The notes under the pieces were generated by a model that saw only the letters and a program-made list of their open reading frames with translations, searched no databases and had not been told where the DNA came from. The position numbers were made by a program, and so were the translations under genes. A stretch of DNA of 64,000 nucleotides from Cellulomonas sp. Leaf334. Its GTDB lineage: Bacteria; Actinomycetota; Actinomycetes; Actinomycetales; Cellulomonadaceae. The DNA is taken from contig NZ_LMOO01000005.1 in assembly GCF_001424195.1 (NCBI RefSeq), forward strand, positions 794,827 through 858,826, given 5' to 3'. Shown in pieces: positions 45,549 through 52,565 of the stretch; position 1 is the stretch's first letter; every line of letters starts with the position of its first letter.

Positions 45549-45986
45549 TCACCGGCGGGCCGGCACCAGGGTGTGCTCGTCGGTCGACGGGTCGTAGGCG
45601 AGCACCGCGGACTCGGCGTCGCCGCCCTCGTGCATGAGCAGGACGGGCTTTCCGGTCGCGCGCCCGACGAGAGCGATCACCGCGAGGACGGCGTCCGCCG
45701 ACTGCTGGTCGACGAGCTCTCGCAGGTCGATGTCGAAGGCGACGTAGCCCCAGCTCGGGAAGAAGTTCACCTGGACGGTGGGCAGCGGGCGGACGGTCAG
45801 CGTCGGGTGCTCGTCCATGTCCAGGGCGGCGGCCAGGTCCGGTGACGTCGGCCATCCTGATCCTGCCAGTGCGTCGAGGACGGCCGGCCAGTCGTCGTCG
45901 GTCGACCCGACCGCCTCGGCGTCGGGGAGGTCTCCGGTGTCGGGACCGAAGGCCGCGACGAGGTCCGCGTGCGACGGTGTGCTCAC
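45549..45986 (-). CDS. Hypothetical protein
   Basis: A 145-residue acidic protein that I do not recognise. It has alternating alpha and beta stretches: FGPDTGDLPDAEAV, then LPTVQVNFFPSWGYVAFDIDLRELVDQ, then AVLAVIALVGRATGKPVLLMHEGGD. This is the kind of pattern seen in small conserved proteins that accompany toxins or immunity genes, but no function is claimed. No signal peptide. The GTG at 45986 follows CATGCT by 7 nt; an ATG at 45998 is an alternative start. It is convergent with the TIM-barrel gene, only 6 nt apart. Confidence 0.65.
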   Translation of the reverse strand: MSTPSHADLVAAFGPDTGDLPDAEAVGSTDDDWPAVLDALAGSGWPTSPDLAAALDMDEHPTLTVRPLPTVQVNFFPSWGYVAFDIDLRELVDQQSADAVLAVIALVGRATGKPVLLMHEGGDAESAVLAYDPSTDEHTLVPARR

Positions 45987-46118
45987 GCGGTGCAGCATGC
46001 CATCGGGGGCCGTGGTCGGCCGCGCCGGAGCGTGAGCTGGTTCGGGTGTGACGCCTCGGGGTGGCCCGCACCTCCGGACCGGTCGCGTTGCGCGGACCGG
46101 GCCGGAGGCGCGTCCCGG

Positions 46119-46397
46119 TCAGCGCGTGACCGAGCGCCGACCGCCGACGCGGATCCAGATCAGCAGCACGATGATCGCGCCGATGATCGACCCGATGATC
46201 CCGGACGGCTGGAGGAAGCCGTCGGACGCGTCGTTGCGGAACAGCAGGTAGCCGAGGAACCCGCCGACGAACGACCCGATGATCCCGATGACGATCGTCA
46301 TGGCGATCGACAGGTCCTGCTTGCCGGGGACGACGAGGCGCGCGAGCAGCCCGGCGATGAGCCCGACGATGATGATGGTGAGGATGAGTCCCAGCAT
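46119..46397 (-). CDS. GlsB/YeaQ/YmgE family small membrane protein
   Basis: A 92-residue protein with three hydrophobic helices (about 2-22, 32-55, 65-84) and the family pattern GLIAGLLARLVVPG, then IGIIGSFVGGFLGYLLF. It belongs to the transglycosylase-associated (GlsB/YeaQ) family, linked to general stress response; the biochemical function is unknown. The ATG at 46397 is chosen because AGGAGG lies 7 nt upstream. That ribosome site is part of one of three CACCCCTAGG elements in the divergent promoter with the LuxR-type regulator. Confidence 0.85.
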   Translation of the reverse strand: MLGLILTIIIVGLIAGLLARLVVPGKQDLSIAMTIVIGIIGSFVGGFLGYLLFRNDASDGFLQPSGIIGSIIGAIIVLLIWIRVGGRRSVTR

Positions 46398-46405
46398 GGT
46401 GTGCC

Positions 46406-46480
46406 TCCTAGGGGTGACTGTGTGATTCCACAAGACCACCCCTAGGGCGGCAGCAGTACACCCCTAGGGGGGTCTACGGT
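46406..46480. promoter_or_regulatory. Divergent promoter with three CACCCCTAGG palindromes
   Basis: CCTAGG cores lie at 46407-46412, 46441-46446 and 46463-46468. Each is extended on one side to CACCCCTAGG (the first on the minus strand). The first contains the ribosome site of the GlsB-type gene. The third sits between the expected -35 region and the TACGGT -10 (46475-46480) of the regulator gene, which is 6 nt before its ATG. CTAG is scarce in such GC-rich DNA, so three in 62 bp is notable. Confidence 0.55.
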
Positions 46481-46486
46481 CGAGGC

Positions 46487-47152
46487 ATGCCCGCACCTCG
46501 CCGCCCGATCACCGTCGCCCTGGTCGACGACTACGACGTGGTCGTGATGGGCGTCGCGAAGATCCTCGACCAGTACCGGGACCGCGTCGTGGTCGCCGAG
46601 ATCGACACCAACAGCCCGGTCGAGGACGTCGTCGACATCGTGCTGTACGACGCGTTCGCGCAGCCGGAGTCGGACCAGAAGGAGATCGGCGTCCTGCTGC
46701 GCAACCCGCGCGCTCGTCGGGTGGTCGTCTTCACGTGGAACTTCCATCCCGACCTGGTGGCCGGTGCCCGGGATCAGGGTGTGCGCGGGTACCTGTCCAA
46801 GGCTCTGCCGGCGCGCGAGCTCGTCGCCGCCCTGGAGGCCGTGCACGCCGGGGAGGTCGTGGTGAGCGAGGTCCCCGGCCGCGCCCGCCCGGCCAACGGC
46901 CTGGACTGGCCCGGGCGCGACGAGGGCCTGACGGACCGTGAGTCGGAGGTCCTCGCCCTGATCACGCAGGGCCTGAGCAACGCCGAGGTGGCCGCGCACA
47001 CGTACCTCAGCCCGAACACGGTCAAGTCCTACATCCGGTCGGTCTACCGCAAGATCGGTGTGGACAGCCGCACGAAGGCGGTGCTGTGGGGTGTCGACCA
47101 CGGGTTCGTGCCGGACCACCGGCGCATCGACCACTGGCGCGGAGGACCGTAA
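46487..47152 (+). CDS. LuxR-type response regulator (orphan)
   Basis: A 221-residue NarL/FixJ-type regulator. The receiver domain (about 8-120) has Asp14/Asp15, probable phospho-acceptor Asp55, Thr83 and Lys105. The LuxR helix-turn-helix (about 147-205) reads LTDRESEVLALITQGLSNAEVAAHTYLSPNTVKSYIRSVYRKIG. The Asp55 environment (IVLYDAF) lacks the usual MDVRMP pattern, so phosphorylation may be unusual. No sensor kinase is nearby. It is leaderless and divergent from the GlsB-type gene, which is a likely target. Confidence 0.87.
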   Translation: MPAPRRPITVALVDDYDVVVMGVAKILDQYRDRVVVAEIDTNSPVEDVVDIVLYDAFAQPESDQKEIGVLLRNPRARRVVVFTWNFHPDLVAGARDQGVRGYLSKALPARELVAALEAVHAGEVVVSEVPGRARPANGLDWPGRDEGLTDRESEVLALITQGLSNAEVAAHTYLSPNTVKSYIRSVYRKIGVDSRTKAVLWGVDHGFVPDHRRIDHWRGGP

Positions 47153-47181
47153 AGACGGAGACGGCACGCCCGGGACGGATC

Positions 47182-47187
47182 TAGCGT
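47182..47187 (+). promoter_or_regulatory. -10 element (TAGCGT), leaderless type
   Basis: TAGCGT lies 6 nt before the ATG at 47194; no Shine-Dalgarno. Confidence 0.55.
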
Positions 47188-47193
47188 CCGGGC

Positions 47194-47922
47194 ATGGCCG
47201 ACGACGGTTTCGAGGTGCCCCGCCTCGCCCAGCTCTACGACCCGCTCGACCCGGACCGCAGCGACCTCGACGCGTACGCGGCGATCGTCGACGAGCTCGG
47301 GGCGCGCAGCGTCCTCGACGTCGGCTGCGGGACGGGGACGTTCGCACTGCTGCTCGCGGCCCGTGGGCTCGACGTGGTCGGGGTCGATCCCGCGGAGGCG
47401 TCGCTCGACGTGGCGCGCAGCAAGCCCGGGGCCGACACCGTCCGCTGGGTGCACGGCGACGCGACGACCGTGGGGGCGGTCGGTGTCGACGTCGCGACGA
47501 TGACCGGCAACGTCGCCCAGGTCTTCGTGACCGACGAGGAGTGGACGGCGACCCTCGACTCTCTGCACGCCGCGCTCGTCCCGGGCGGTCATCTGGTGTT
47601 CGAGACGCGTCGTCCGGAGCGCGAGGCATGGCGGGAGTGGACGCGCGAGGCGACGCACGAGGTCACCGACGTCGTCGGGGTCGGGCCGGTCGAGACGTGG
47701 ACCGACGTGACGGAGGTCCGAGGAGAGCTCGTGACGTTCCGCGCGACGTGCGTCTTCGCGTCGGACGGTGCCGTGCTGACGTCGGACTCGACCCTGCGGT
47801 TCCGGGACCGCCGCTCGATCGAGTCGTCGCTGGCGACCGCCGGGTTCGACGTCGTCGACGTGCGTGAGGCCCCGGACCGTCCGGGCCGGGAGATGGTGTT
47901 CGTGACCCGCCGTCAGCCGTAG
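47194..47922 (+). CDS. Class I SAM-dependent methyltransferase
   Basis: A 242-residue methyltransferase. SAM-binding motif I is VLDVGCGTGTFALLL (about 40-54), followed by VVGVDPAEASLDVAR and the post-motif region LVPGGHLVFETRRPE. A beta-rich C-terminal part (about 140-235) ends with FDVVDVREAP. The acceptor is unknown; the layout resembles small-molecule methyltransferases. Its last 10 nt overlap the convergent hemerythrin-like gene. Confidence 0.87.
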   Translation: MADDGFEVPRLAQLYDPLDPDRSDLDAYAAIVDELGARSVLDVGCGTGTFALLLAARGLDVVGVDPAEASLDVARSKPGADTVRWVHGDATTVGAVGVDVATMTGNVAQVFVTDEEWTATLDSLHAALVPGGHLVFETRRPEREAWREWTREATHEVTDVVGVGPVETWTDVTEVRGELVTFRATCVFASDGAVLTSDSTLRFRDRRSIESSLATAGFDVVDVREAPDRPGREMVFVTRRQP

Positions 47923-48581
47923 ACCCGCGCCCGGTGCGTGGCGAACCGACGCCGGCCCACGAGCCGCCACAGCACGCGGGCGGGCGCCGGCAGGTTGGTC
48001 CGCAGCCAACCGGCGCGCTCGTCGGCGGGCACGACCTCGAGGATCCAGCCGAGCTGCAGCAGCATCCGGTCCTTCGGGATCGACGCCATGCCGTGCTCGT
48101 GCAGCAGGCCCCACTCCCGCTGCGACATCACCGTGGACGCCGTCGGCAGGATCTGGGTCTCCTCCTGGCCCAGGTGCGTCAGGAGCGTGTCCCGCACGTC
48201 GTCGAGGAGCGCGGCCACGGCGTCGCGCTCGGTGGCGCCGGCCGCCTCCTCCCACGCGTCCATGAGTCCGCCGAGCCGCTCCAGCTGCGCGGCCGTGGCG
48301 GCGTGCTGGGACCGCATGAGGCCGACGTGGAGCGCGCAGGCCGGTGCACGCTGCTCGAGGGTGTCCCAGAGCAGCAGGTCCTCGCCCTCGTGGTGGTGGT
48401 GCAGGGCCCCGGCGACCTCCCGGACGTGGTCGGCGACGGGGAGCATCCGGGCGGTGTCCCCGTCGGCCACCCCGCGGACCAGGACCGGGACGTCCGTGAA
48501 GGCGCGGCGGAACAGCGCGTGGATCGTGAGCATGTCGGAGGTGTCGCAGCCGAGCCTCTCGGTGCTGGTGTCGGCGGTCAT
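47913..48581 (-). CDS. Hemerythrin HHE-domain protein
   Basis: A 222-residue four-helix protein with the metal-binding histidine and acidic residues of hemerythrin-like domains: IHALFRRAF near 20, HHHHEGEDLLLW near 61, MRSQHAAT near 89 and LTHLGQEETQILP near 134. Such proteins bind a di-iron site and oxygen or nitric oxide. The C-terminal helix is Arg-rich. Start ATG at 48581. It is divergent from the CGNR regulator, across a compact operator, and its 3' end overlaps the methyltransferase gene. Confidence 0.85.
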   Translation of the reverse strand: MTADTSTERLGCDTSDMLTIHALFRRAFTDVPVLVRGVADGDTARMLPVADHVREVAGALHHHHEGEDLLLWDTLEQRAPACALHVGLMRSQHAATAAQLERLGGLMDAWEEAAGATERDAVAALLDDVRDTLLTHLGQEETQILPTASTVMSQREWGLLHEHGMASIPKDRMLLQLGWILEVVPADERAGWLRTNLPAPARVLWRLVGRRRFATHRARVYG

Positions 48582-48620
48582 CGTGCGTCTCGCTCTCGTG
48601 GTCGGGATCTCCTATGCGTC

Positions 48621-48655
48621 ACCAGTAAAACCAGTACGCTGGTGATGACTATGGT
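48621..48655. promoter_or_regulatory. Operator/promoter between hemerythrin and CGNR genes
   Basis: ACCAGTA occurs twice in tandem (48621-48627 and 48630-48636). ACCAG-TACG-CTGGT (48630-48643) is a dyad that follows on. TATGGT (48650-48655) is a candidate -10 for the CGNR gene. Self-regulation by the CGNR protein is plausible. Confidence 0.5.
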
Positions 48656-48688
48656 GGCGAGCCGTCGACGACGTCAAGGGAGGTGCTC

Positions 48689-49171
48689 GTGCCGGACCAG
48701 CTCGTGCAGTGGGTCGAGCTCGGGGCCGAGCCCGGGGTCGCCCCGGGGTCGCTCGAGCGCGTCCGGGCGCTCCTCAACACCGACGACCGGTTCCACGGCA
48801 CGGACCACCTGGCCGGTGGCCCCGCCGGTCTGGTGTCGTTCCGCGACGCGCTGCGCCGGTACCTCACGTCCGGCGACGCAGCCGGGCTCGACGCGCTCGC
48901 GGCCACCCATCCCCTCGTCGTGACGTTCGGCGCCGGCGCGTCCACGCTGGCGCCCGCGGGTGACGACGAGGTCGTCGCCGGGCTGCTCGCCGAGGTGCAC
49001 CGGGCGCACGCGCAGGGGGAGTGGCCACGGCTCAAGGCGTGCGCCAACCCGGACTGCCAGTGGATCTACTACGACGGCTCACGCAACCGCTCCGGCCGGT
49101 GGTGCTCGATGAACGAGTGCGGGGACGTGATGAAGGCCCGCGCCTACCGCCGGCGAGCCCGTCAGGCCTGA
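48689..49171 (+). CDS. CGNR zinc finger domain regulator
   Basis: A 160-residue protein. The N-terminal part is the ABATE-like domain found in this family. The C-terminal zinc finger (about 113-155) has Cys118-x4-Cys123 and Cys139-x4-Cys144, with SRNRSGRWCSMNECGDVMKARAYRRR split over the second pair. The family name motif CGNR reads CGDV here, so two of four residues differ. These proteins are thought to be DNA-binding regulators of stress genes. GTG 48689 is chosen because GGGAGG (48678-48683) is 5 nt away; GTG 48683 would overlap it. The 3' end overlaps the GNAT gene by 10 nt. Confidence 0.87.
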   Translation: MPDQLVQWVELGAEPGVAPGSLERVRALLNTDDRFHGTDHLAGGPAGLVSFRDALRRYLTSGDAAGLDALAATHPLVVTFGAGASTLAPAGDDEVVAGLLAEVHRAHAQGEWPRLKACANPDCQWIYYDGSRNRSGRWCSMNECGDVMKARAYRRRARQA

Positions 49172-49710
49172 GGGCTCACGAGGGCGTACATGTCCATGTC
49201 CCGGCGCTCGTCGCCGACCTTCTCCCACGACCGCAGCAGCCCTTCACGCACGAAGCCCGCGCTCGTCGCCGTCCGCGCGGACGCCACGTTCCAGGGCTCG
49301 ACGTACAGCTCGAGCCGGTCGATGCCGCGCACCGTGACGGCCCACCGCACCACGGTGCGCAGGGCGTCCCCCGCCAGGCCGCGGCCGCGGTACGGGCGGC
49401 CGATCCAGTACCCGACCGTGGCGCGCCCGAGGTCGACGTCGCGCAGCCCGACGAAGACGTGCCCGACGGCGAGGTCGGTGACGCGCTCGGCGACGGCGAA
49501 CGCGTACCCCGCACCCGTCGTCAGGCGGTCCGCCTGCCGGGTCAGGTAGGCCCGGCATGCGTCGTCGTCACCGGACGCCGGCACCGACGTGATGAGCGGG
49601 ATGAGCGGGTCCGTCGTCGCCTCGCGGACCAGCGGGAGGTCCGCCGGCGTGAAGGCACGCAGCCGGACGGCGTCCCCGACGAGCGTCGGCAGGACGAGCG
49701 GGGCGGTCAT
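49162..49710 (-). CDS. GNAT family N-acetyltransferase (RimJ/RimL type)
   Basis: A 182-residue acetyltransferase. The N-terminal VRLRAFTPADLPLVREATTDP, the acetyl-CoA loop RPYRGRGLAGDALRT (Q/RxxGxG/A near 107-119) and the late LYVEPWNVASARTATSAGFVREG are typical. Members acetylate ribosomal protein N-termini, antibiotics or small amines; the substrate is not evident. The ATG overlaps the stop of the Ddn-like gene (ATGA), so both are co-translated. Confidence 0.88.
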   Translation of the reverse strand: MTAPLVLPTLVGDAVRLRAFTPADLPLVREATTDPLIPLITSVPASGDDDACRAYLTRQADRLTTGAGYAFAVAERVTDLAVGHVFVGLRDVDLGRATVGYWIGRPYRGRGLAGDALRTVVRWAVTVRGIDRLELYVEPWNVASARTATSAGFVREGLLRSWEKVGDERRDMDMYALVSPQA

Positions 49711-50171
49711 GCCCGGGCCAGCCGGAACACCCGCAGCTCGCGGTCGGTGCGCTCGGCGTAGTCCGCGTACGCGGGCCACACGCCGAGCAGCGCAGGCAGC
49801 AGGCGGGTGCGCTCGTCCGCGTCGGCGAGGGTCGCGACGACGGGCGTGGTGCGGCCCGCGATCGTGACGGTCGCGTGCGGGTCGGCGAGGAGGTTGCCGG
49901 ACCAGGCGGGGTGGCGCTCCTGCCCCCAGTTGGACCCGATGAGCACCCAGCCGTCACCGTCGACGGCGTACAGGAGGACGGCCTCGCGGGGCTGCCCGGA
50001 GGTCCGTCCGGTCGTCGTCAGGACGAGGTGGGGGAGGGTCGGCCTGCCGAGGACGCTGAGTCGGCCCCGGCTGGCCTTGTGGAGCCGCCGGTCGATCGTG
50101 GACGTCACCCGACCGATCCGGGCGAACCAGCGGGTGCGCCCGACCCGGCGGACGAGTGAGGTGAAGCCCAT
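49707..50171 (-). CDS. Deazaflavin (F420)-dependent nitroreductase family protein, Ddn-like
   Basis: A 154-residue split beta-barrel protein. LVLTTTGRTSGQPREAVLLYAVDGDGWVLIGSNWGQERHPAWSGNLLADP (about 49-98 in pieces) is the conserved core of the F420-dependent Ddn/PNPOx-like family. Known members reduce quinones or nitro compounds using reduced F420. The N-terminal basic amphipathic helix could hold it near the membrane. It implies that the organism makes coenzyme F420. First gene of a two-gene operon with the acetyltransferase. Confidence 0.85.
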   Translation of the reverse strand: MGFTSLVRRVGRTRWFARIGRVTSTIDRRLHKASRGRLSVLGRPTLPHLVLTTTGRTSGQPREAVLLYAVDGDGWVLIGSNWGQERHPAWSGNLLADPHATVTIAGRTTPVVATLADADERTRLLPALLGVWPAYADYAERTDRELRVFRLARA

Positions 50172-50537
50172 CCGACGAGTCTCCCCGACAGGGAACCTGG
50201 ACGGATGACAGACGCGCAGGTGGGGCGGTATGTCCGCGGCTCGGGCGCGTTGCTATAGCACGACCCTCTCGGATGGTGTCTGATGGTCCTGTCCGTGGGC
50301 GCGCCTCACGTAACGCACCGGAAACAAGCGGTGTGCCACGCGGACGGTTCCAGATGGTGAGACGTACCGCTCAGTATCAATCGCGTAACAATCGGGTTGC
50401 GCTCCGTGAACTGTCCGTTTTGTCCACTATTCGCTTGACTACCGTGTCGCCACACCCCGGCGGATCTCTGGACCGCGTGCTGGTCGGGTACTCCCGGCCC
50501 ACCACCAGAGAGCCCACCACCCTTCTCGGGAGGAAAA
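50172..50537 (+). promoter_or_regulatory. Upstream region of the peptide importer operon
   Basis: This 366-nt gap has no convincing gene. TGCTATAGCA (50251-50260) is a perfect palindrome. An AT-richer stretch (about 50360-50450) contains TTTTGT (50418-50423) and TACCGT (50440-50445), 16 bp apart, a possible promoter, plus TTGACT at 50435-50440. A GGGAGGAAAA ribosome site precedes the TTG start at 50538. The length suggests complex control. Confidence 0.4.
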
Positions 50538-52376
50538 TTGAGGATCACACGCAAGGCCGCGTTCGCAGCGGTCGCCGCGACGAGCGTGCTCGCTCTCGCG
50601 GCCTGCTCCAGCGGCGGCGGCAGTGACGACGCGACCGACGACGCGGGCATCAACACCGAGACGTCGATCAACATCGCCTGGAACCAGCCGTTCTACTCGG
50701 CCAACGGGAACAGCACGACGGGTAACGCCACGGCGAACAACGTCATCCTGTACCTGCTCAACTCGGGCTTCTGGTACTACGACGCGGACCTCAACCTGGT
50801 CCAGGACGAGTCCTTCGGTACCTACGAGAAGGTCTCCGACGACCCGCTGCAGATCAAGTACACGTTCGCGGACACCGCGCAGTGGTCCGACGGCACGCCT
50901 GCCGGCCCCGCCGACCTGCTCCTCGAGTGGGCCGCGCAGAGCGGCAAGTTCAACAACGTCGAGGCGGAGTACGACGACGAGGGCAACATCTCGAACCAGG
51001 ACGCCCTGGACGCCGGTGTCTACTTCGACGCCGCCTCGCCCGCGATGGCCCTGGTCGAGGAGACGCCCGAGATCGACGGCGACTCGATCACGCTGACCTA
51101 CACCAAGCCGTTCGCGGACTGGTCGACGGCCATCTCGATGAACCTCCCGGCGCACATCGTCGCGCAGCGCGCCCTCGGGATCGAGGACGCCGAGGAGGCG
51201 ACCGACGCGCTCGTCGCCGCCATCCAGGACGAGAACGTCGAGGACCTCTCGCCGATCGCCAAGTCGTGGAGCACCGACTGGAACTTCGCCTCGATGCCGT
51301 CCGACGAGGACCTCCTCGTCACCAGCGGCGCGTACGAGATCACGGAGTTCGAGCAGGACCAGTTCATCACCCTGACGGCGAGCGACACCTACGAGGGTGA
51401 CCACAAGCCGGTCTTCAACAAGGTGACGGTCCGCTACAACGGCGACCCGATGGGCCAGGTCCAGGCGCTGCAGAACGGTGAGGTCGACCTCATCAACCCG
51501 CAGGCCACGGCCGACGTCAAGACCGCTGTCGAGGCCATCGAGGGCCTCGAGGTCGAGTCCGGCCCCGAGGGGACCTACGAGCACGTCGACCTGCAGTTCG
51601 CCAACGGTGGTCCGTTCGACCCGGCGACCTACGGCGGCGACGCGGAGAAGGCCAAGAAGGTTCGCCAGGCGTTCCTCAAGACCATCCCGCGCGAGCAGAT
51701 CCTCGAGAACCTCATCAAGCCGCTGGACGAGACCGCGGAGCTCCGCAACTCGTACACGCAGGTCGCCGGCTCGCCGATGTACGACCCCATCGTCGAGGCC
51801 AACGGCCAGGCCGAGGCGTTCGCCACGGACATCCCCGGCGCCACCGCGCTGCTCGCCGAGGCCGGCGTGCCGGCCGTGTCGGTCCGCCTGCTCTTCGACC
51901 CGGAGAACACGCGTCGTCAGAACGAGTACGAGCTCATCAAGGCGTCGGCCGCCCAGGCCGGCTTCGACGTGGTGCCCTACCAGGTCCAGACGGACTGGGG
52001 CACGGACCTCTCGAACGCGACGAGCTTCTACGACGCAGCGCTCTTCGGCTGGCAGTCGACCTCCACCGCCGTCACCGACTCGGACGCGAACTACCGCACC
52101 GGTGCGACGAACAACTTCTACGGGTACTCCAACGCCACGGTGGACGGGCTCTTCGACGAGCTCCAGGTCGCCACGGAGCAGGAGGACCAGGAGCCGCTGC
52201 TGGCCCAGATCGAGACCGAGCTCGTCAACGACGCGTTCGGTGTGACGATCTTCCAGTTCCCCGGCGTCACCGCCTGGAACCCGGAGAAGATCGGCAACGT
52301 CTCGAAGCTGACGATCGCGCCGACGATCTTCTACGGCTTCTGGGAGTGGACCGCGGGCGAGGCCGCGGCCGAGTGA
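50538..52376 (+). CDS. Peptide-type ABC transporter substrate-binding lipoprotein 1
   Basis: A 612-residue family 5 solute-binding protein (DppA/OppA class). The signal is MRITRKAAFAAVAATSVLALAAC, split here as basic start, hydrophobic core and lipobox ALAAC, so lipidation is at Cys23. TFADTAQWSDGTP and the NLPAHIVAQ segment fit family 5. The mature protein is acidic and starts with a Ser/Gly/Asp linker. The start is TTG at 50538, with GGGAGG nearby; no better start exists. It is followed by two strong hairpins before the permease genes. A diverged paralogue is at 57.9 kb. Confidence 0.9.
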   Translation: MRITRKAAFAAVAATSVLALAACSSGGGSDDATDDAGINTETSINIAWNQPFYSANGNSTTGNATANNVILYLLNSGFWYYDADLNLVQDESFGTYEKVSDDPLQIKYTFADTAQWSDGTPAGPADLLLEWAAQSGKFNNVEAEYDDEGNISNQDALDAGVYFDAASPAMALVEETPEIDGDSITLTYTKPFADWSTAISMNLPAHIVAQRALGIEDAEEATDALVAAIQDENVEDLSPIAKSWSTDWNFASMPSDEDLLVTSGAYEITEFEQDQFITLTASDTYEGDHKPVFNKVTVRYNGDPMGQVQALQNGEVDLINPQATADVKTAVEAIEGLEVESGPEGTYEHVDLQFANGGPFDPATYGGDAEKAKKVRQAFLKTIPREQILENLIKPLDETAELRNSYTQVAGSPMYDPIVEANGQAEAFATDIPGATALLAEAGVPAVSVRLLFDPENTRRQNEYELIKASAAQAGFDVVPYQVQTDWGTDLSNATSFYDAALFGWQSTSTAVTDSDANYRTGATNNFYGYSNATVDGLFDELQVATEQEDQEPLLAQIETELVNDAFGVTIFQFPGVTAWNPEKIGNVSKLTIAPTIFYGFWEWTAGEAAAE

Positions 52377-52381
52377 TCCAC

Positions 52382-52418
52382 GGTTCCTCCGCCGGGCACT
52401 GAGCCCGGCGGAGGAACC
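52382..52418 (+). terminator. First hairpin after the lipoprotein gene
   Basis: Perfect 16-bp stem (52382-52397 with 52403-52418) around ACTGA, 5 nt after the stop. It probably stops most transcripts or protects the lipoprotein mRNA end, leaving less permease message. Confidence 0.75.
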
Positions 52419-52428
52419 TCCCGGTCAG

Positions 52429-52475
52429 ACGTCACCGGGGCGCCGGCACCACGAGTCTCGGCGCCCCGGTGACGT
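52429..52475 (+). terminator. Second hairpin after the lipoprotein gene
   Basis: Perfect 17-bp stem (52429-52445 with 52459-52475) around a 13-nt loop. It lies 10 nt after the first hairpin and 90 nt before the permease start. No T-tract. Confidence 0.65.
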
Positions 52476-52565
52476 GCCTGTGGTCGTTCGACCCCGGACC
52501 GCGGTCGCTCGAGGGATACGATCCCCCCGACCCGTGGTGCCCCATCCCAGCGAGGTAGCCCACCC

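Noticed and set aside
50251..50260. TGCTATAGCA palindrome as an operator
   Set aside because: Ten bases only and isolated; listed as part of the upstream region but not claimed as a site.
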